Of a stretch of DNA of 64,000 bases, positions 1 through 7,612 are shown piece by piece. The notes under the pieces were generated by a model. That model worked only from the letters and a program-made list of their open reading frames with translations. It searched no databases and was not told the DNA's origin. The DNA is from VRUE01 sp036376915 (GTDB taxonomy: Bacteria > Actinomycetota > Thermoleophilia > Solirubrobacterales > 70-9), in assembly GCA_036376915.1 (NCBI GenBank), contig DASUZK010000023.1, positions 1-64,000 of the forward strand, read 5' to 3'. A program made the position numbers and the translations under genes. Positions within the stretch are counted from its first letter, which is position 1. Each line of letters opens with the position of its first letter.

Positions 1-20
1 CGGGGCGGTCTCGCAAAATT

Positions 21-136
21 CCGGTGGTTCATAGCGAGAGGGAGACACCTCTTCCCATTCCGAACAGAGCAGTTAAGCCTCTCAGCGCCGATGGTACTTG
101 GAGGGCAACCTCCTGGGAGAGTAGGTCGCCGCCGGT
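21..136 (+). rRNA. rrf: 5S ribosomal RNA
   Basis: Large-subunit 5S rRNA. The sequence holds the conserved core CCGAACAGAGCAGTTAAG and the block CGCCGATGGTACTT followed by GGGAGAGTAGGTCGCCGCC. The 5' end CCGGTGG pairs with the 3' end CCGCCGG, which closes helix I and sets the ends to within a few bases. It is presumably the last gene of an rRNA operon whose 23S lies upstream of the window. No tRNA follows it. Confidence 0.95.
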
Positions 137-222
137 TCTTCAGTCACTCAAGCCGAATGATTCGAATTGCCGCGCCACGGATGACGCACCTGGCGCGGCG
201 CTGGCTTGACACCCACGGCCTC

Positions 223-243
223 GCGCGTAGCGCCGCTACGCGC
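223..243 (+). terminator. hairpin after 5S rRNA
   Basis: A perfect 9-bp stem (GCGCGTAGC / GCTACGCGC) with a 3-base loop, about 90 bases past the 5S 3' end. There is no U-tract, as is common in high-GC actinobacteria. It is probably the rRNA operon terminator and could also stop the convergent hydrolase transcript. No gene is seen between 137 and 305. Confidence 0.5.
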
Positions 244-305
244 AGCGGCCGCGTGCGCCACCCAGCTTGGCCAGTTGCGCCCCCGCGGGACACGTCAATT
301 GCAAA

Positions 306-1514
306 TCAGTCGGCTTGAGCGCCTGTTGTCTCTCCGAGAAAGCGTTTGAGGCGGCGCTCGTAGAGCGGGGGGTTGACGTTCCAGGACTGGGTGTGGCCTG
401 CCTCGGGGACGGCGTGGTACTCGACCCAGCGGGGCAGCTCGGCGGCGAATTCCTCGCTGGTCTCTATGGGGACGACCTCGTCGTCGTCGCCGTGGAAGAG
501 CAGGGTGGGGAGGTGGAAGTCCTCGGTGTGCCGGAGGACGTCGAGGCTGTTCCAGTCGGGGTTGATCCTGAGGTCGATCGCCCACTTGACGGGGAGGGCG
601 GCGAAGGCGGGGTAGCCCATGCGTTCGGCGTTGAACTCGAGGATCGCGTTCCAGTCGAGGGCGGGGGCGTCGAGGACGAGGGCGCTGACGTGGCTTGCGA
701 GTGGAGAGCGCTGCATGAACTGGCCGATCAGGGCGCCGCCCATCGAGTAGCCGACTAGGACCAGGCGATGGGCGCCATGGGCGAGCGCGTAGCGCGTCGC
801 GGCCTCGAGGTCGCGCCACTCGGTCAGGCCCTGGTGGTGCAGTCCGTCGGGACTGGGGGGTGCGCCGAGGTCGTCGCGGTAGGTGATCGAGAGCGAGCCG
901 AGGCCGGCGCGCCGCAGGGTGGGGAGGATGCGCAATCCGACCTGAGGGTCGTCGTTGATGCCGTGCACGACTATCGCCCAGGTCTCAGGCTCCGAGTGGG
1001 CCCGTCCGGGCACGAGCCAGGCAGGCATCGGGCCGAGCTCCCCCTCGACCATGACCTCCGAGAAGGGCAGGCCGCGAGCCTCGGCCGGCGTGCCGGAGAA
1101 GGTGCTGCTGTCGAAGCCGATCTGCTCGGTGCCGGGCTCCAGATAGCCCTCCACGCCGCGCAGCTCGCGGGTCACGGTGTCTGCGTCCTGGCGGACGATC
1201 GGCCCGACGAGCGCGTGCCCCGAATGCCAGACGAGGCCGTAATAGCCGGGCCGCAGGGTGGCGTCGGAGCGATCGAAGGTTATGCGACCGGGCGCCACGT
1301 CCTCGACCTCGACCGGGTCGTACCAAGGCTTGTGCTCGGGCACCAGCACGGCACTGGAGAAATGCCAGCCCGCCGCGGCGATCGCCGCCAGGACGAGCAG
1401 CAGGACTGCCGCACCGCAAATCGCCCAGCGTTGCCTTGACCGCCACCCGCGCCGGCTAATGGCGCGGGTGGGGTTCTCAGGAGTGCTGGGCGGCGAAGCG
1501 GGCGATTGCGGCAT
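306..1514 (-). CDS. membrane-anchored alpha/beta hydrolase
   Basis: Predicted serine hydrolase of the alpha/beta-hydrolase fold, 402 residues from the ATG at 1514. A short Pro/Ser-rich N-terminus is followed by one membrane segment (about residues 32-50). The catalytic domain has the oxyanion strand AIVVHGIND, the nucleophile elbow GYSMGG (Ser near residue 257), an acidic residue in FHGDDDEVVP and the His in EAGHTQSW. Substrate is unknown. The in-frame reading continues upstream to 1637, but that part overlaps the small gene 1477-1686, which has its own promoter-like box, so the ATG at 1514 is preferred. No clear ribosome binding site is visible, so the start is uncertain. A second hydrolase lies upstream on the same strand. 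Confidence 0.75.
   Translation of the reverse strand: MPQSPASPPSTPENPTRAISRRGWRSRQRWAICGAAVLLLVLAAIAAAGWHFSSAVLVPEHKPWYDPVEVEDVAPGRITFDRSDATLRPGYYGLVWHSGHALVGPIVRQDADTVTRELRGVEGYLEPGTEQIGFDSSTFSGTPAEARGLPFSEVMVEGELGPMPAWLVPGRAHSEPETWAIVVHGINDDPQVGLRILPTLRRAGLGSLSITYRDDLGAPPSPDGLHHQGLTEWRDLEAATRYALAHGAHRLVLVGYSMGGALIGQFMQRSPLASHVSALVLDAPALDWNAILEFNAERMGYPAFAALPVKWAIDLRINPDWNSLDVLRHTEDFHLPTLLFHGDDDEVVPIETSEEFAAELPRWVEYHAVPEAGHTQSWNVNPPLYERRLKRFLGETTGAQAD
1443..1471 (-). terminator. 11-bp hairpin after the small gene
   Basis: Perfect inverted repeat CCACCCGCGCC / GGCGCGGGTGG with a 7-base loop, beginning 6 bases after the stop codon of the 69-codon gene at 1477-1686. It lies inside the 5' part of the hydrolase reading frame, so it may attenuate that gene instead of ending transcription. 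Confidence 0.45.
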
Positions 1515-1686
1515 TCCAGGCGCCACTGCTACGACGCGGCGAACCAACGCGGCGTCGCGCCTCGCATGGCTTCGGAGCGGGATCCACCGGCTCGAGGCCG
1601 TACTCGCCCAGGGTGGCGAAATCGATTGCCAGGTCAACGGCGTCGGCGATGCGGACTGTGGTTGAGGTCTTCGTCGTATCGAACAT
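1477..1686 (-). CDS. small protein of unknown function (69 aa)
   Basis: Short reading frame beginning MFDTTKTSTTVRIADAV, with an acidic first half and an arginine-rich second half. I do not recognise a family. Two signals argue that it is a gene. A TAGATT box lies exactly 8 bases before the ATG, the same arrangement as at more than 20 other starts in this window. A perfect hairpin follows the stop codon. It overlaps the start of the downstream hydrolase by about 38 bases in another frame, so the two may be coupled. It could instead be a decayed N-terminal remnant of a longer protein. Confidence 0.4.
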   Translation of the reverse strand: MFDTTKTSTTVRIADAVDLAIDFATLGEYGLEPVDPAPKPCEARRRVGSPRRSSGAWNAAIARFAAQHS

Positions 1687-1694
1687 AGGTTCGT

Positions 1695-1700
1695 AATCTA
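1695..1700 (-). promoter_or_regulatory. -10 box TAGATT, leaderless
   Basis: TAGATT on the minus strand, 8 bases before the ATG at 1686. No Shine-Dalgarno sequence is visible. Confidence 0.45.
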
Positions 1701-1703
1701 GGG

Positions 1704-2702
1704 TCACCGACGGACGCCATCCGGATTCTGCAGGCGGTCTTGCACCTGACGCCTGGTGGCGTTGCTTTTCCCGGACGGCGAGGCCGCGAAGCCGAGCAGC
1801 AGGGCGGCCGTCTTCGCCGGGGCCTCGACGTTGGGCGAGTGTCCGACGCCGGCGATCAGCTTGGTTTTCGCGCCGGGAACCGTGGCGCGGTATTCGGCCA
1901 GGCGCTCGGCCGGGTCGTCGATGATCTGCTCCTCGGCTCCCATGATCACGAACAGCGGCTGGCCGCTTTCCTTCATCCGCTCGTCGAGGGGCTCTTCCTC
2001 GGTGTAGTCCTCGGAGCCGAGCGGGGAGTCGTGGTAGGAGCTGTACGTCATCCGCTTGACGTCCTCGACGAATTCGTCGGGAACGTCGAAGCCGGGCGCA
2101 AAGGCCACCCCGAGGCCCTTCTTGACCGCGAAGTCCGGCTTGATGCGCCAGAAGAGCTCGCCGACTACGGGGGCAAAGCCGAGCTTGGCCACGAGCCCGA
2201 GGCTGCCGCCGGAGTGATCCGGCGGTGTGTCGAGGATCATCACCTTCCTGACCAGGCGCGGCGAGCGTTCGGCGAGGGCGGTGACCACGGATCCGCCCAG
2301 AGAGTGGCCGGCGACCACCGCGTCGCGAACCCCCAGCCGGCCCAGGGCCTCCGCCACCAGGTCGGCCTGGTTGGGAACGGTGTAGCCCGAGGTCGGCTTT
2401 TCCGAGCCCCCGTGGCCAAGCAGGTCGACGGCGATCACCCGGTGGGTGCGGGCGAGGATGGGGATCATCCCGTCCCAGTAGTTGATCGCGCAGCTGAAGC
2501 AGTGGACGAGGACGATCGGGCTGCCATTCCTCGGTCCCCGTTCGACGACCTCGAGCTTGCCGCCCTGGAGGTCGAGGATCTCTCCGCCGGGTTCGGTCAC
2601 GCCCGCCGGCTTGGTTTCCTGCCGGAGGGTGAGCGTGTTGAGGCCGAGCAGCACGACCACTGCCGCGACGACGCCGATCAGGATCTTCCAGCTTCTCCCC
2701 AT
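1704..2702 (-). CDS. alpha/beta hydrolase with N-terminal membrane anchor
   Basis: Predicted serine hydrolase of 332 residues. One hydrophobic segment (about residues 5-22, ILIGVVAAVVVLLGL) anchors or exports it. The catalytic domain has the oxyanion region IVLVHCFSCAINYW, the nucleophile motif AGHSLGGS, Asp in VIMGAEEQIIDD or nearby, and the catalytic His in GVGHSPNVEAP. It resembles haloperoxidase/epoxide-hydrolase-like enzymes; the substrate cannot be read from sequence. The ATG at 2702 is preferred over the TTG at 2726 because the TTG would overlap murA. The gene is divergent from murA, and the two appear to share one symmetric -10 element. Confidence 0.8.
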   Translation of the reverse strand: MGRSWKILIGVVAAVVVLLGLNTLTLRQETKPAGVTEPGGEILDLQGGKLEVVERGPRNGSPIVLVHCFSCAINYWDGMIPILARTHRVIAVDLLGHGGSEKPTSGYTVPNQADLVAEALGRLGVRDAVVAGHSLGGSVVTALAERSPRLVRKVMILDTPPDHSGGSLGLVAKLGFAPVVGELFWRIKPDFAVKKGLGVAFAPGFDVPDEFVEDVKRMTYSSYHDSPLGSEDYTEEEPLDERMKESGQPLFVIMGAEEQIIDDPAERLAEYRATVPGAKTKLIAGVGHSPNVEAPAKTAALLLGFAASPSGKSNATRRQVQDRLQNPDGVRR

Positions 2703-2711
2703 GCCGCTCGT

Positions 2712-2718
2712 TACCCTA
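2712..2718. promoter_or_regulatory. shared bidirectional -10 (TACCCTA)
   Basis: Read forward, TACCCT (2712-2717) lies 8 bases before the murA ATG. Read on the other strand, TAGGGT (2713-2718) lies 10 bases before the hydrolase ATG at 2702. One 7-base element can therefore serve two divergent leaderless transcripts. Confidence 0.55.
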
Positions 2719-2725
2719 GCGAGCA

Positions 2726-4027
2726 ATGAGCGAGAAATTCGTCATCCAGGGCGGCGTGCCGCTCTCCGGCGAGCTCACCGTCGCCGGCAACAAGAACGCG
2801 GCCCTGCCGATCCTCGCTGCCTGCCTGCTCACCGAGGAGGAGCTGCTGCTCGACCGCGTGCCGCGCATCCGCGACACCGAAGCGCAGGTCGCGCTGCTCG
2901 AGCAACTCGGGGTCGAGGCCGAGTGGACCGGGGACAACAGCATCCGCCTCTGCGCGGCCGGTGTCGTCGAGGTGGCCGTCGACGAGGAGCTCTCGAAGCA
3001 GATCCGCGCCTCCTTCCTGCTCGCTGGCCCGCTGCTGGCGCGCTTCGGCGAAGCCCGGATGCCTCCTCCCGGCGGCGACTTCATCGGCCGCCGCCGCCTC
3101 GACGCGCACCTCGACGCCTTCACCGACCTCGGCGCCACGGTCGACGGCGATCGCTGGATCGAGGTCAAGGCGCCCGCCGGTGGCTTGCGCCCCTGTCACA
3201 TCTTCATGGACGAGCCCTCGGTGATGGGCACCGAGAACGCCCTGATGGCGGCGGCCCTCACGCCGGGCCCGACGACGATCTCCAACGCCGCCTGCGAGCC
3301 GCACGTCCAGGACCTCGCCCGGCTGCTGAGCGCGATGGGGGCCGAGGTCTCCGGGATCGGCTCCAACGTGATGACCGTCCACGGTCGCGACAAGCTCGGC
3401 GGGGCCAGGCACACGATCTGCGCCGACCACATCGAGGTCGGCAGCTTCATGGCGCTCGCGGCGGCGACCGGGGGGGAGTTGCGCATCCGCGACGTCGAGC
3501 CGGCCGACCTGCTGATGGTGCGGCGCCAGTTCCGCCGCCTCGGCCTGAGCTCGGAGATCGAGGGCGATGACATGCTCGTGCCGCCGGGCCAGCGCCTGCG
3601 CGTCCAGGCCGACCTCGGCGACGCGATCCCCAAGATCGAGGACGGGCCCTGGCCGGCCTTTCCCGCCGATCTCACCTCGATCGCCCTCGCCCTCGCCACG
3701 CAGGCCGACGGGGAGATCCTGATCTTCGAGAAGATGTTCGAGAACCGCCTCTTCTTCGTCGACAAGCTGGTCGCGATGGGCGCTCGGATCACGCTTTGCG
3801 ATCCCCACAGGGCGATCGTCAGCGGTCCGAGCCGGCTTCACGGCGAACGCGTCGAGAGTCCCGACATCCGGGCCGGGATGGCCATGCTCATCGCCGCGCT
3901 GGCGGCCGACGGCACCTCGGAGATCGGCAACATTCGCCAGATCGACCGCGGCTACGAGCAGATCGACGAGCGCCTGCGCGGACTCGGCGCCCAGATTGAA
4001 CGGCGCTCGTCAGAGGTCCCTGCCTAG
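2726..4027 (+). CDS. murA: UDP-N-acetylglucosamine 1-carboxyvinyltransferase
   Basis: Cytoplasmic enzyme that transfers enolpyruvate from PEP to UDP-GlcNAc, the first committed step of peptidoglycan synthesis. It has 433 residues, the usual length. The N-terminal GNKNAALPIL holds the conserved Lys22-Asn23 pair. The active-site loop reads PPPGGDFIGRRRLDAH: the position of the catalytic Cys of most MurA enzymes (Cys115 in E. coli) is Asp118 here. Asp at this site is known from Mycobacterium and Chlamydia, where it keeps activity but blocks alkylation by fosfomycin. Other family blocks include MGTENALMAAALTPGPTTI and IEVGSFMALAAATGG. The start is set by the TACCCT box 8 bases upstream. The gene leads the plus-strand run into the his genes. 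Confidence 0.96.
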   Translation: MSEKFVIQGGVPLSGELTVAGNKNAALPILAACLLTEEELLLDRVPRIRDTEAQVALLEQLGVEAEWTGDNSIRLCAAGVVEVAVDEELSKQIRASFLLAGPLLARFGEARMPPPGGDFIGRRRLDAHLDAFTDLGATVDGDRWIEVKAPAGGLRPCHIFMDEPSVMGTENALMAAALTPGPTTISNAACEPHVQDLARLLSAMGAEVSGIGSNVMTVHGRDKLGGARHTICADHIEVGSFMALAAATGGELRIRDVEPADLLMVRRQFRRLGLSSEIEGDDMLVPPGQRLRVQADLGDAIPKIEDGPWPAFPADLTSIALALATQADGEILIFEKMFENRLFFVDKLVAMGARITLCDPHRAIVSGPSRLHGERVESPDIRAGMAMLIAALAADGTSEIGNIRQIDRGYEQIDERLRGLGAQIERRSSEVPA

Positions 4028-4050
4028 CAGGGCTTTCCCACCCGCTCTCG

Positions 4051-4056
4051 TAAGGT
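4051..4056 (+). promoter_or_regulatory. -10 box TAAGGT before hisZ
   Basis: TAAGGT, 7 bases before the GTG at 4064 and with no Shine-Dalgarno sequence. It suggests a leaderless his transcript. Confidence 0.4.
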
Positions 4057-4063
4057 CCGGCTG

Positions 4064-5056
4064 GTGATCCACCCGATACCCCCAGGCACCCGCGACGTGC
4101 TGCCCGACGAGATGCGCGAGCTTCGCCGGCTGCACCTGGCGATGATCGAGGTCTTCGAGAGCCGCGGCTACGGCGAGGTCGCGACGCCGGCGATCGAGTA
4201 CGACGAGGTGATGGCGCGCGGCGACGGCCGCACGGCCGCTTCCGCCTACCGCTTCTTCGACGAGCGCGGCGACCTGCTCGCCCTGCGCTCCGACATGACC
4301 GTGCCGATCGCCCGCCTCGTCGCCAGCCGCTACGCCGACGCCGATCCGCCGATCCGCCTCTGCTACCTCGCCAACGCCTTCCGCGCCGTGCGCCCGCAGC
4401 GAGGCCAGATGCGCGAGTTCGCTCAGGCTGGGGTCGAGCTGATCGGGGCGCCGGCTCCGGATGGCACCGCCGAGGTGATCGACGTGCTGGAGGCGACGCT
4501 CGACGCCGCCGGGCTCAACCGCGCCGTGATCGGCCTCGGCGACTCCGATCTCTTCCGCCAGCTGCTCAGCGAGCTCGGCGTCGAGGGTGAGGCCCGCGAC
4601 TCGGCGCTGGGCCGGCTCGCCGCCCACGACCTGGTCGGGCTGGAGGCCGAGCTCTCCGAGCTCGACGGAATCGGCGCCGAGCAGGTCGACACCTGCCTCG
4701 CGCTCTCGCAGCTGCGCGGCGGCAAGGAGGTGCTGGAGGAGGCGCGCGGGCTGGGGGGTACCGCGGTCGAGCGGGCCACGGCCCGAATCGGCGACACCTT
4801 CGAGGCGCTCGAGGCCCGCGGGGTCGCCGACCGCGTCCAGATCGACCTCGGGTTGCTGCGCGACCTCGGCTACTACAGCGGCGCGATCCTCGAGGTCTAC
4901 GACCCGGCGATCGGCCACGTCCTCGGCGGCGGCGGCCGCTACGACGGCCTGCTCAAGCGCTTCGGCCTCGACCTGCCGGCGGCGGGGTTCGCCCTGTACC
5001 TGGAGCGGGTGCACGTCGCCCAGATGGAGGAGGCGGGCGGGGTGGAGGAGCCGTGA
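4064..5056 (+). CDS. hisZ: ATP phosphoribosyltransferase regulatory subunit
   Basis: HisZ is a histidyl-tRNA-synthetase-like protein without ligase activity that forms a complex with short-form HisG and carries the histidine feedback site. The 330-residue protein begins with the class II block PPGTRDVLPDE. It contains RSDMTVPIARLVASR (motif 2 region), FRAVRPQRGQMREFAQAGVELIG, and a C-terminal GGGRYDGLLKRFG motif. It lacks the anticodon-binding domain of true HisRS, which is about 100 residues longer. The GTG start follows a -10-like box by 7 bases. Its stop overlaps the hisG start by 4 bases (GTGA), which fits obligate co-expression with the short HisG next to it. Confidence 0.92.
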   Translation: MIHPIPPGTRDVLPDEMRELRRLHLAMIEVFESRGYGEVATPAIEYDEVMARGDGRTAASAYRFFDERGDLLALRSDMTVPIARLVASRYADADPPIRLCYLANAFRAVRPQRGQMREFAQAGVELIGAPAPDGTAEVIDVLEATLDAAGLNRAVIGLGDSDLFRQLLSELGVEGEARDSALGRLAAHDLVGLEAELSELDGIGAEQVDTCLALSQLRGGKEVLEEARGLGGTAVERATARIGDTFEALEARGVADRVQIDLGLLRDLGYYSGAILEVYDPAIGHVLGGGGRYDGLLKRFGLDLPAAGFALYLERVHVAQMEEAGGVEEP

Positions 5057-5733
5057 GCGTCGAGGTCGCCGGGCTGGGCCACACCAAGGCCGAGGGGCCG
5101 CTGAAGCTGGCGGTGCCGCGCGGAGCCCTGCTCGGCGAGACGCTCGACGCCCTCGACGCGATCGGCGTCGACACGAGCGAGGTGCGCGGCGAGTCGCGCT
5201 CGCTGATCTTCGAGACGGAGGGGATCACGCTGGTCACCATGCGCCCCTCCGACGTGCCGACCTACGTCGAGGCCGGCGCCGCCGACGTCGGCATCACCGG
5301 CAAGGACGTGCTGCTCGAGCAGGCCGACCGGGTCGTCTACGAGCTGCTCGACCTCGGCTTCGGCCGCTGCCGCATGGTGCTCGCCGCGCGCAAGGGCGAC
5401 GAGAGCCTGGGCGAGTCCCAGCGGCGCCTGGGAATGATGCGGATCGCGACCAAGTACCCGCGCACGGCCGAACGCCACTTCGAGTCGACCGGCCGCCAAG
5501 TCGAGGTGATCGAGGTCAAGGGCTCGATCGAGCTGGCGCCGCTGATCGGCCTCGCCGACGGCATCGTCGACCTCGTCGCCACCGGCCGCACCCTGGAAGA
5601 GAACGACCTCGAGGTGCGCGAGGAGATCGTCGAGTGCACGGCGCGCTTCGTCGCCAACCGTGTCGCGCACAAGCTGCGGGCGGCCGAGGTGGACGAGCTG
5701 ACGCGGAAGCTGCGGGAGGCGAGCGCGGGATGA
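5053..5733 (+). CDS. hisG: ATP phosphoribosyltransferase catalytic subunit, short form
   Basis: First enzyme of histidine synthesis: ATP plus PRPP gives phosphoribosyl-ATP. It has 226 residues, the length of the short HisG that lacks the C-terminal regulatory domain and needs HisZ. Visible blocks are LKLAVPRGALLGETLDAL, DVPTYVEAGAADVGITGKD, RIATKYPRTAERHFES and the PRPP-binding region GIVDLVATGRTLEENDL. A GTG start overlaps the hisZ stop, and its own stop overlaps the hisD ATG (ATGA). A short N-terminal extension precedes the first strand. Confidence 0.95.
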   Translation: MSVEVAGLGHTKAEGPLKLAVPRGALLGETLDALDAIGVDTSEVRGESRSLIFETEGITLVTMRPSDVPTYVEAGAADVGITGKDVLLEQADRVVYELLDLGFGRCRMVLAARKGDESLGESQRRLGMMRIATKYPRTAERHFESTGRQVEVIEVKGSIELAPLIGLADGIVDLVATGRTLEENDLEVREEIVECTARFVANRVAHKLRAAEVDELTRKLREASAG

Positions 5734-7025
5734 GGGTCGAACGCTTCGAATGGAAGGGAGCGGACGCGACTGCGCACGACGTGCGTGCCTGGGCTTTTGA
5801 GGAAATTTTCGAGGAGCACCGTCACCGTGAAATCTTCGACGGGGTACGCGAGATCGCCGGGCGGGTCTTCGATGAAAGGGACACCGCCTTGCTAGAGCTA
5901 ACGAGGCAATACGACGGCATCACACTGACACCGGAGCAACTAAGGGTCGACCCCGGAGATGCAGAGGAGGCCCTGCGCGGACTCGATGCGACCCAGCGGG
6001 AAGCAATGGAGCTCGCCGTAGCCAACATCCGCCAGGTAGCCGAAGCGCAGATCCAAGCTGCGGCGCTGGCGGTCGAGCTGCCACAAGGCCAGACCGTGAG
6101 AGTCCGCGAGGTCGCCGTCTCCGCCGCGGGTATCTATGTTCCCGGCGGTCGGGCGACCTACCCTTCCACCGTCCTTATGTGTGCGATCCCGGCACGGGTG
6201 GCGGGCGTCAAGCGCATCGTTCTCGTATCGCCACCGGGAGACAGCGGGCGTCCTTCGGACCTGGTCCTGGCGGCTGCCGCCTTCTGCGGCATTGACGAGA
6301 TCTACGCCGTGGGTGGCGCACAGGCGATTTTCGGTCTCGCCTACGGGACCGACACGGTTCCGCGCGTTGATGTGATCGTGGGTCCCGGGAATAGTTGGGT
6401 CCAGGAGGCGAAGCGGCAGGCTTTTGGCGAAGTCGGCATTGAGTCGTTTGCTGGTCCCTCTGAGCTGATGGTGATCGCTGGCCACGACGCCGATCCTGAG
6501 TGGATTGCTCTCGACCTTTGCGCCCAGGCTGAGCACGGCTCCGACAGCCCTCTAGTCGTTACTGCGGTCGAGGAGCACATTCTTGACGTAATCGAGAATG
6601 CTGTGGCGTCCGCCGCGGAGTCTCGTGCCACCGTCACCAATGCGCCACTTGCCCTCGTGCAAGTTCCCGATGCGGATGCGGCGATTGACTTCGCTAACAG
6701 CTACGCCCCCGAGCACCTTGAGCTGGTCGAGGAGGACGCGGCGCTGCTTGCCGACAGGGTGACGACTGCCGGCTGTGTTTTCGTCGGCCGCTACGGGGCA
6801 ACCGCTTTCGGCGACTACGCCGCCGGCTCCAACCACGTGCTGCCAACCAGCGGCGCCGGCCACTTCGCCGGCCCTCTCGGCCCTGCAACCTTCCGCCGCA
6901 AGATCTCCACCGTGGAGGTCTCCGCCGACGCCGCGGCGAAGCTTGCTCCACATGTAGGCGTCCTCGCCCGCGCCGAGGGTTTCCCCGTCCACGGCGAGTC
7001 GGCGATGATTAGGGCGAAGAAATGA
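5730..7025 (+). CDS. hisD: histidinol dehydrogenase
   Basis: Oxidises L-histidinol to L-histidine in two NAD-dependent steps, using a bound zinc. It has 431 residues, normal for the family. Conserved blocks in order are YVPGGRATYPSTVLM, IYAVGGAQAIFGLAYGT, VIVGPGNSWVQEAKRQAFG, SFAGPSELMVIA, AEHGSDSPLVV, SYAPEHLELV and SNHVLPTSGAGHFAGPLG. These carry the zinc-binding Gln/His/Asp and catalytic Glu/His residues. It overlaps hisG and hisB by 4 bases each. Codon use is unlike its neighbours: many A/T-ending codons (gaa, att, ttt, tct, gct) and visibly lower GC, although it sits inside an overlapping operon. Confidence 0.96.
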   Translation: MRVERFEWKGADATAHDVRAWAFEEIFEEHRHREIFDGVREIAGRVFDERDTALLELTRQYDGITLTPEQLRVDPGDAEEALRGLDATQREAMELAVANIRQVAEAQIQAAALAVELPQGQTVRVREVAVSAAGIYVPGGRATYPSTVLMCAIPARVAGVKRIVLVSPPGDSGRPSDLVLAAAAFCGIDEIYAVGGAQAIFGLAYGTDTVPRVDVIVGPGNSWVQEAKRQAFGEVGIESFAGPSELMVIAGHDADPEWIALDLCAQAEHGSDSPLVVTAVEEHILDVIENAVASAAESRATVTNAPLALVQVPDADAAIDFANSYAPEHLELVEEDAALLADRVTTAGCVFVGRYGATAFGDYAAGSNHVLPTSGAGHFAGPLGPATFRRKISTVEVSADAAAKLAPHVGVLARAEGFPVHGESAMIRAKK

Positions 7026-7612
7026 CCAGAACTGCCACAAAAGAGCGCAGCACCGCCGAGACCCAGATCAAGCTCTCGCTCGACCTCGACGGGGGTGAGT
7101 CGAGCGCGGCCACCGGGGTCGGCTTCCTCGACCACATGCTCGACCTGCTCGCCCGCCACGGACGGCTGGGGCTGAAGGTCGAGGCGAATGGCGACCTGGA
7201 GACCGGTGCGCACCACACGGTGGAGGACGTCGGGATCGTGCTCGGGCAGGCGCTGGACGAGGCGCTCGGCGACCGGGCCGGGATCCGGCGCTACGGCTCG
7301 GCCGTGGTGCCGATGGACGAGTCGCTGGCCGAGTGCGCGATCGACGTCTCGGGCCGGCCGCACTGCGTCTTCGACGCCGATTTGCCGACGACCTCGATCG
7401 CCGGCTTCGACACCGAGCTCGCCGAGGAGTTCTTCCGCGCCGTCTCCAACAGCGCCAAGCTGACGCTGCACGTATCGGTCCGTTACGGCAGCAACGCCCA
7501 CCACATGATCGAGGCCTGCTTCAAGGCCTTCGCCCGCGCCCTGCGGGTGGCGGTCTCCATCGACCCCGGCGAGAGCGGCGTCCCGTCGACCAAGGGGACG
7601 CTGAGCGAGTGA
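7022..7612 (+). CDS. hisB: imidazoleglycerol-phosphate dehydratase
   Basis: Manganese-dependent dehydratase that converts imidazole glycerol phosphate to imidazole acetol phosphate. It is monofunctional, with 196 residues and no phosphatase domain. Family motifs are GVGFLDHMLDLLARHGRL, GAHHTVEDVGIVLGQAL, the second-half mirror EEFFRAVSNSAKLTLHV and AHHMIEACFKAFARAL. The His and Glu residues in these blocks bind the two metals. ATGA overlap with hisD and GTGA overlap with hisH indicate translational coupling. Confidence 0.96.
   Translation: MTRTATKERSTAETQIKLSLDLDGGESSAATGVGFLDHMLDLLARHGRLGLKVEANGDLETGAHHTVEDVGIVLGQALDEALGDRAGIRRYGSAVVPMDESLAECAIDVSGRPHCVFDADLPTTSIAGFDTELAEEFFRAVSNSAKLTLHVSVRYGSNAHHMIEACFKAFARALRVAVSIDPGESGVPSTKGTLSE

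Noticed and set aside
137..305. tRNA or small gene after the 5S rRNA
   Set aside because: The frames here are short and arginine-rich, and no tRNA fold is visible. Only a hairpin is supported.
4587..5729. N-terminal extension of the hisD frame (381 extra codons)
   Set aside because: The upstream part is Arg/Ser-rich and lies inside hisZ and hisG in another frame. HisD begins at 5730 with the usual overlap.
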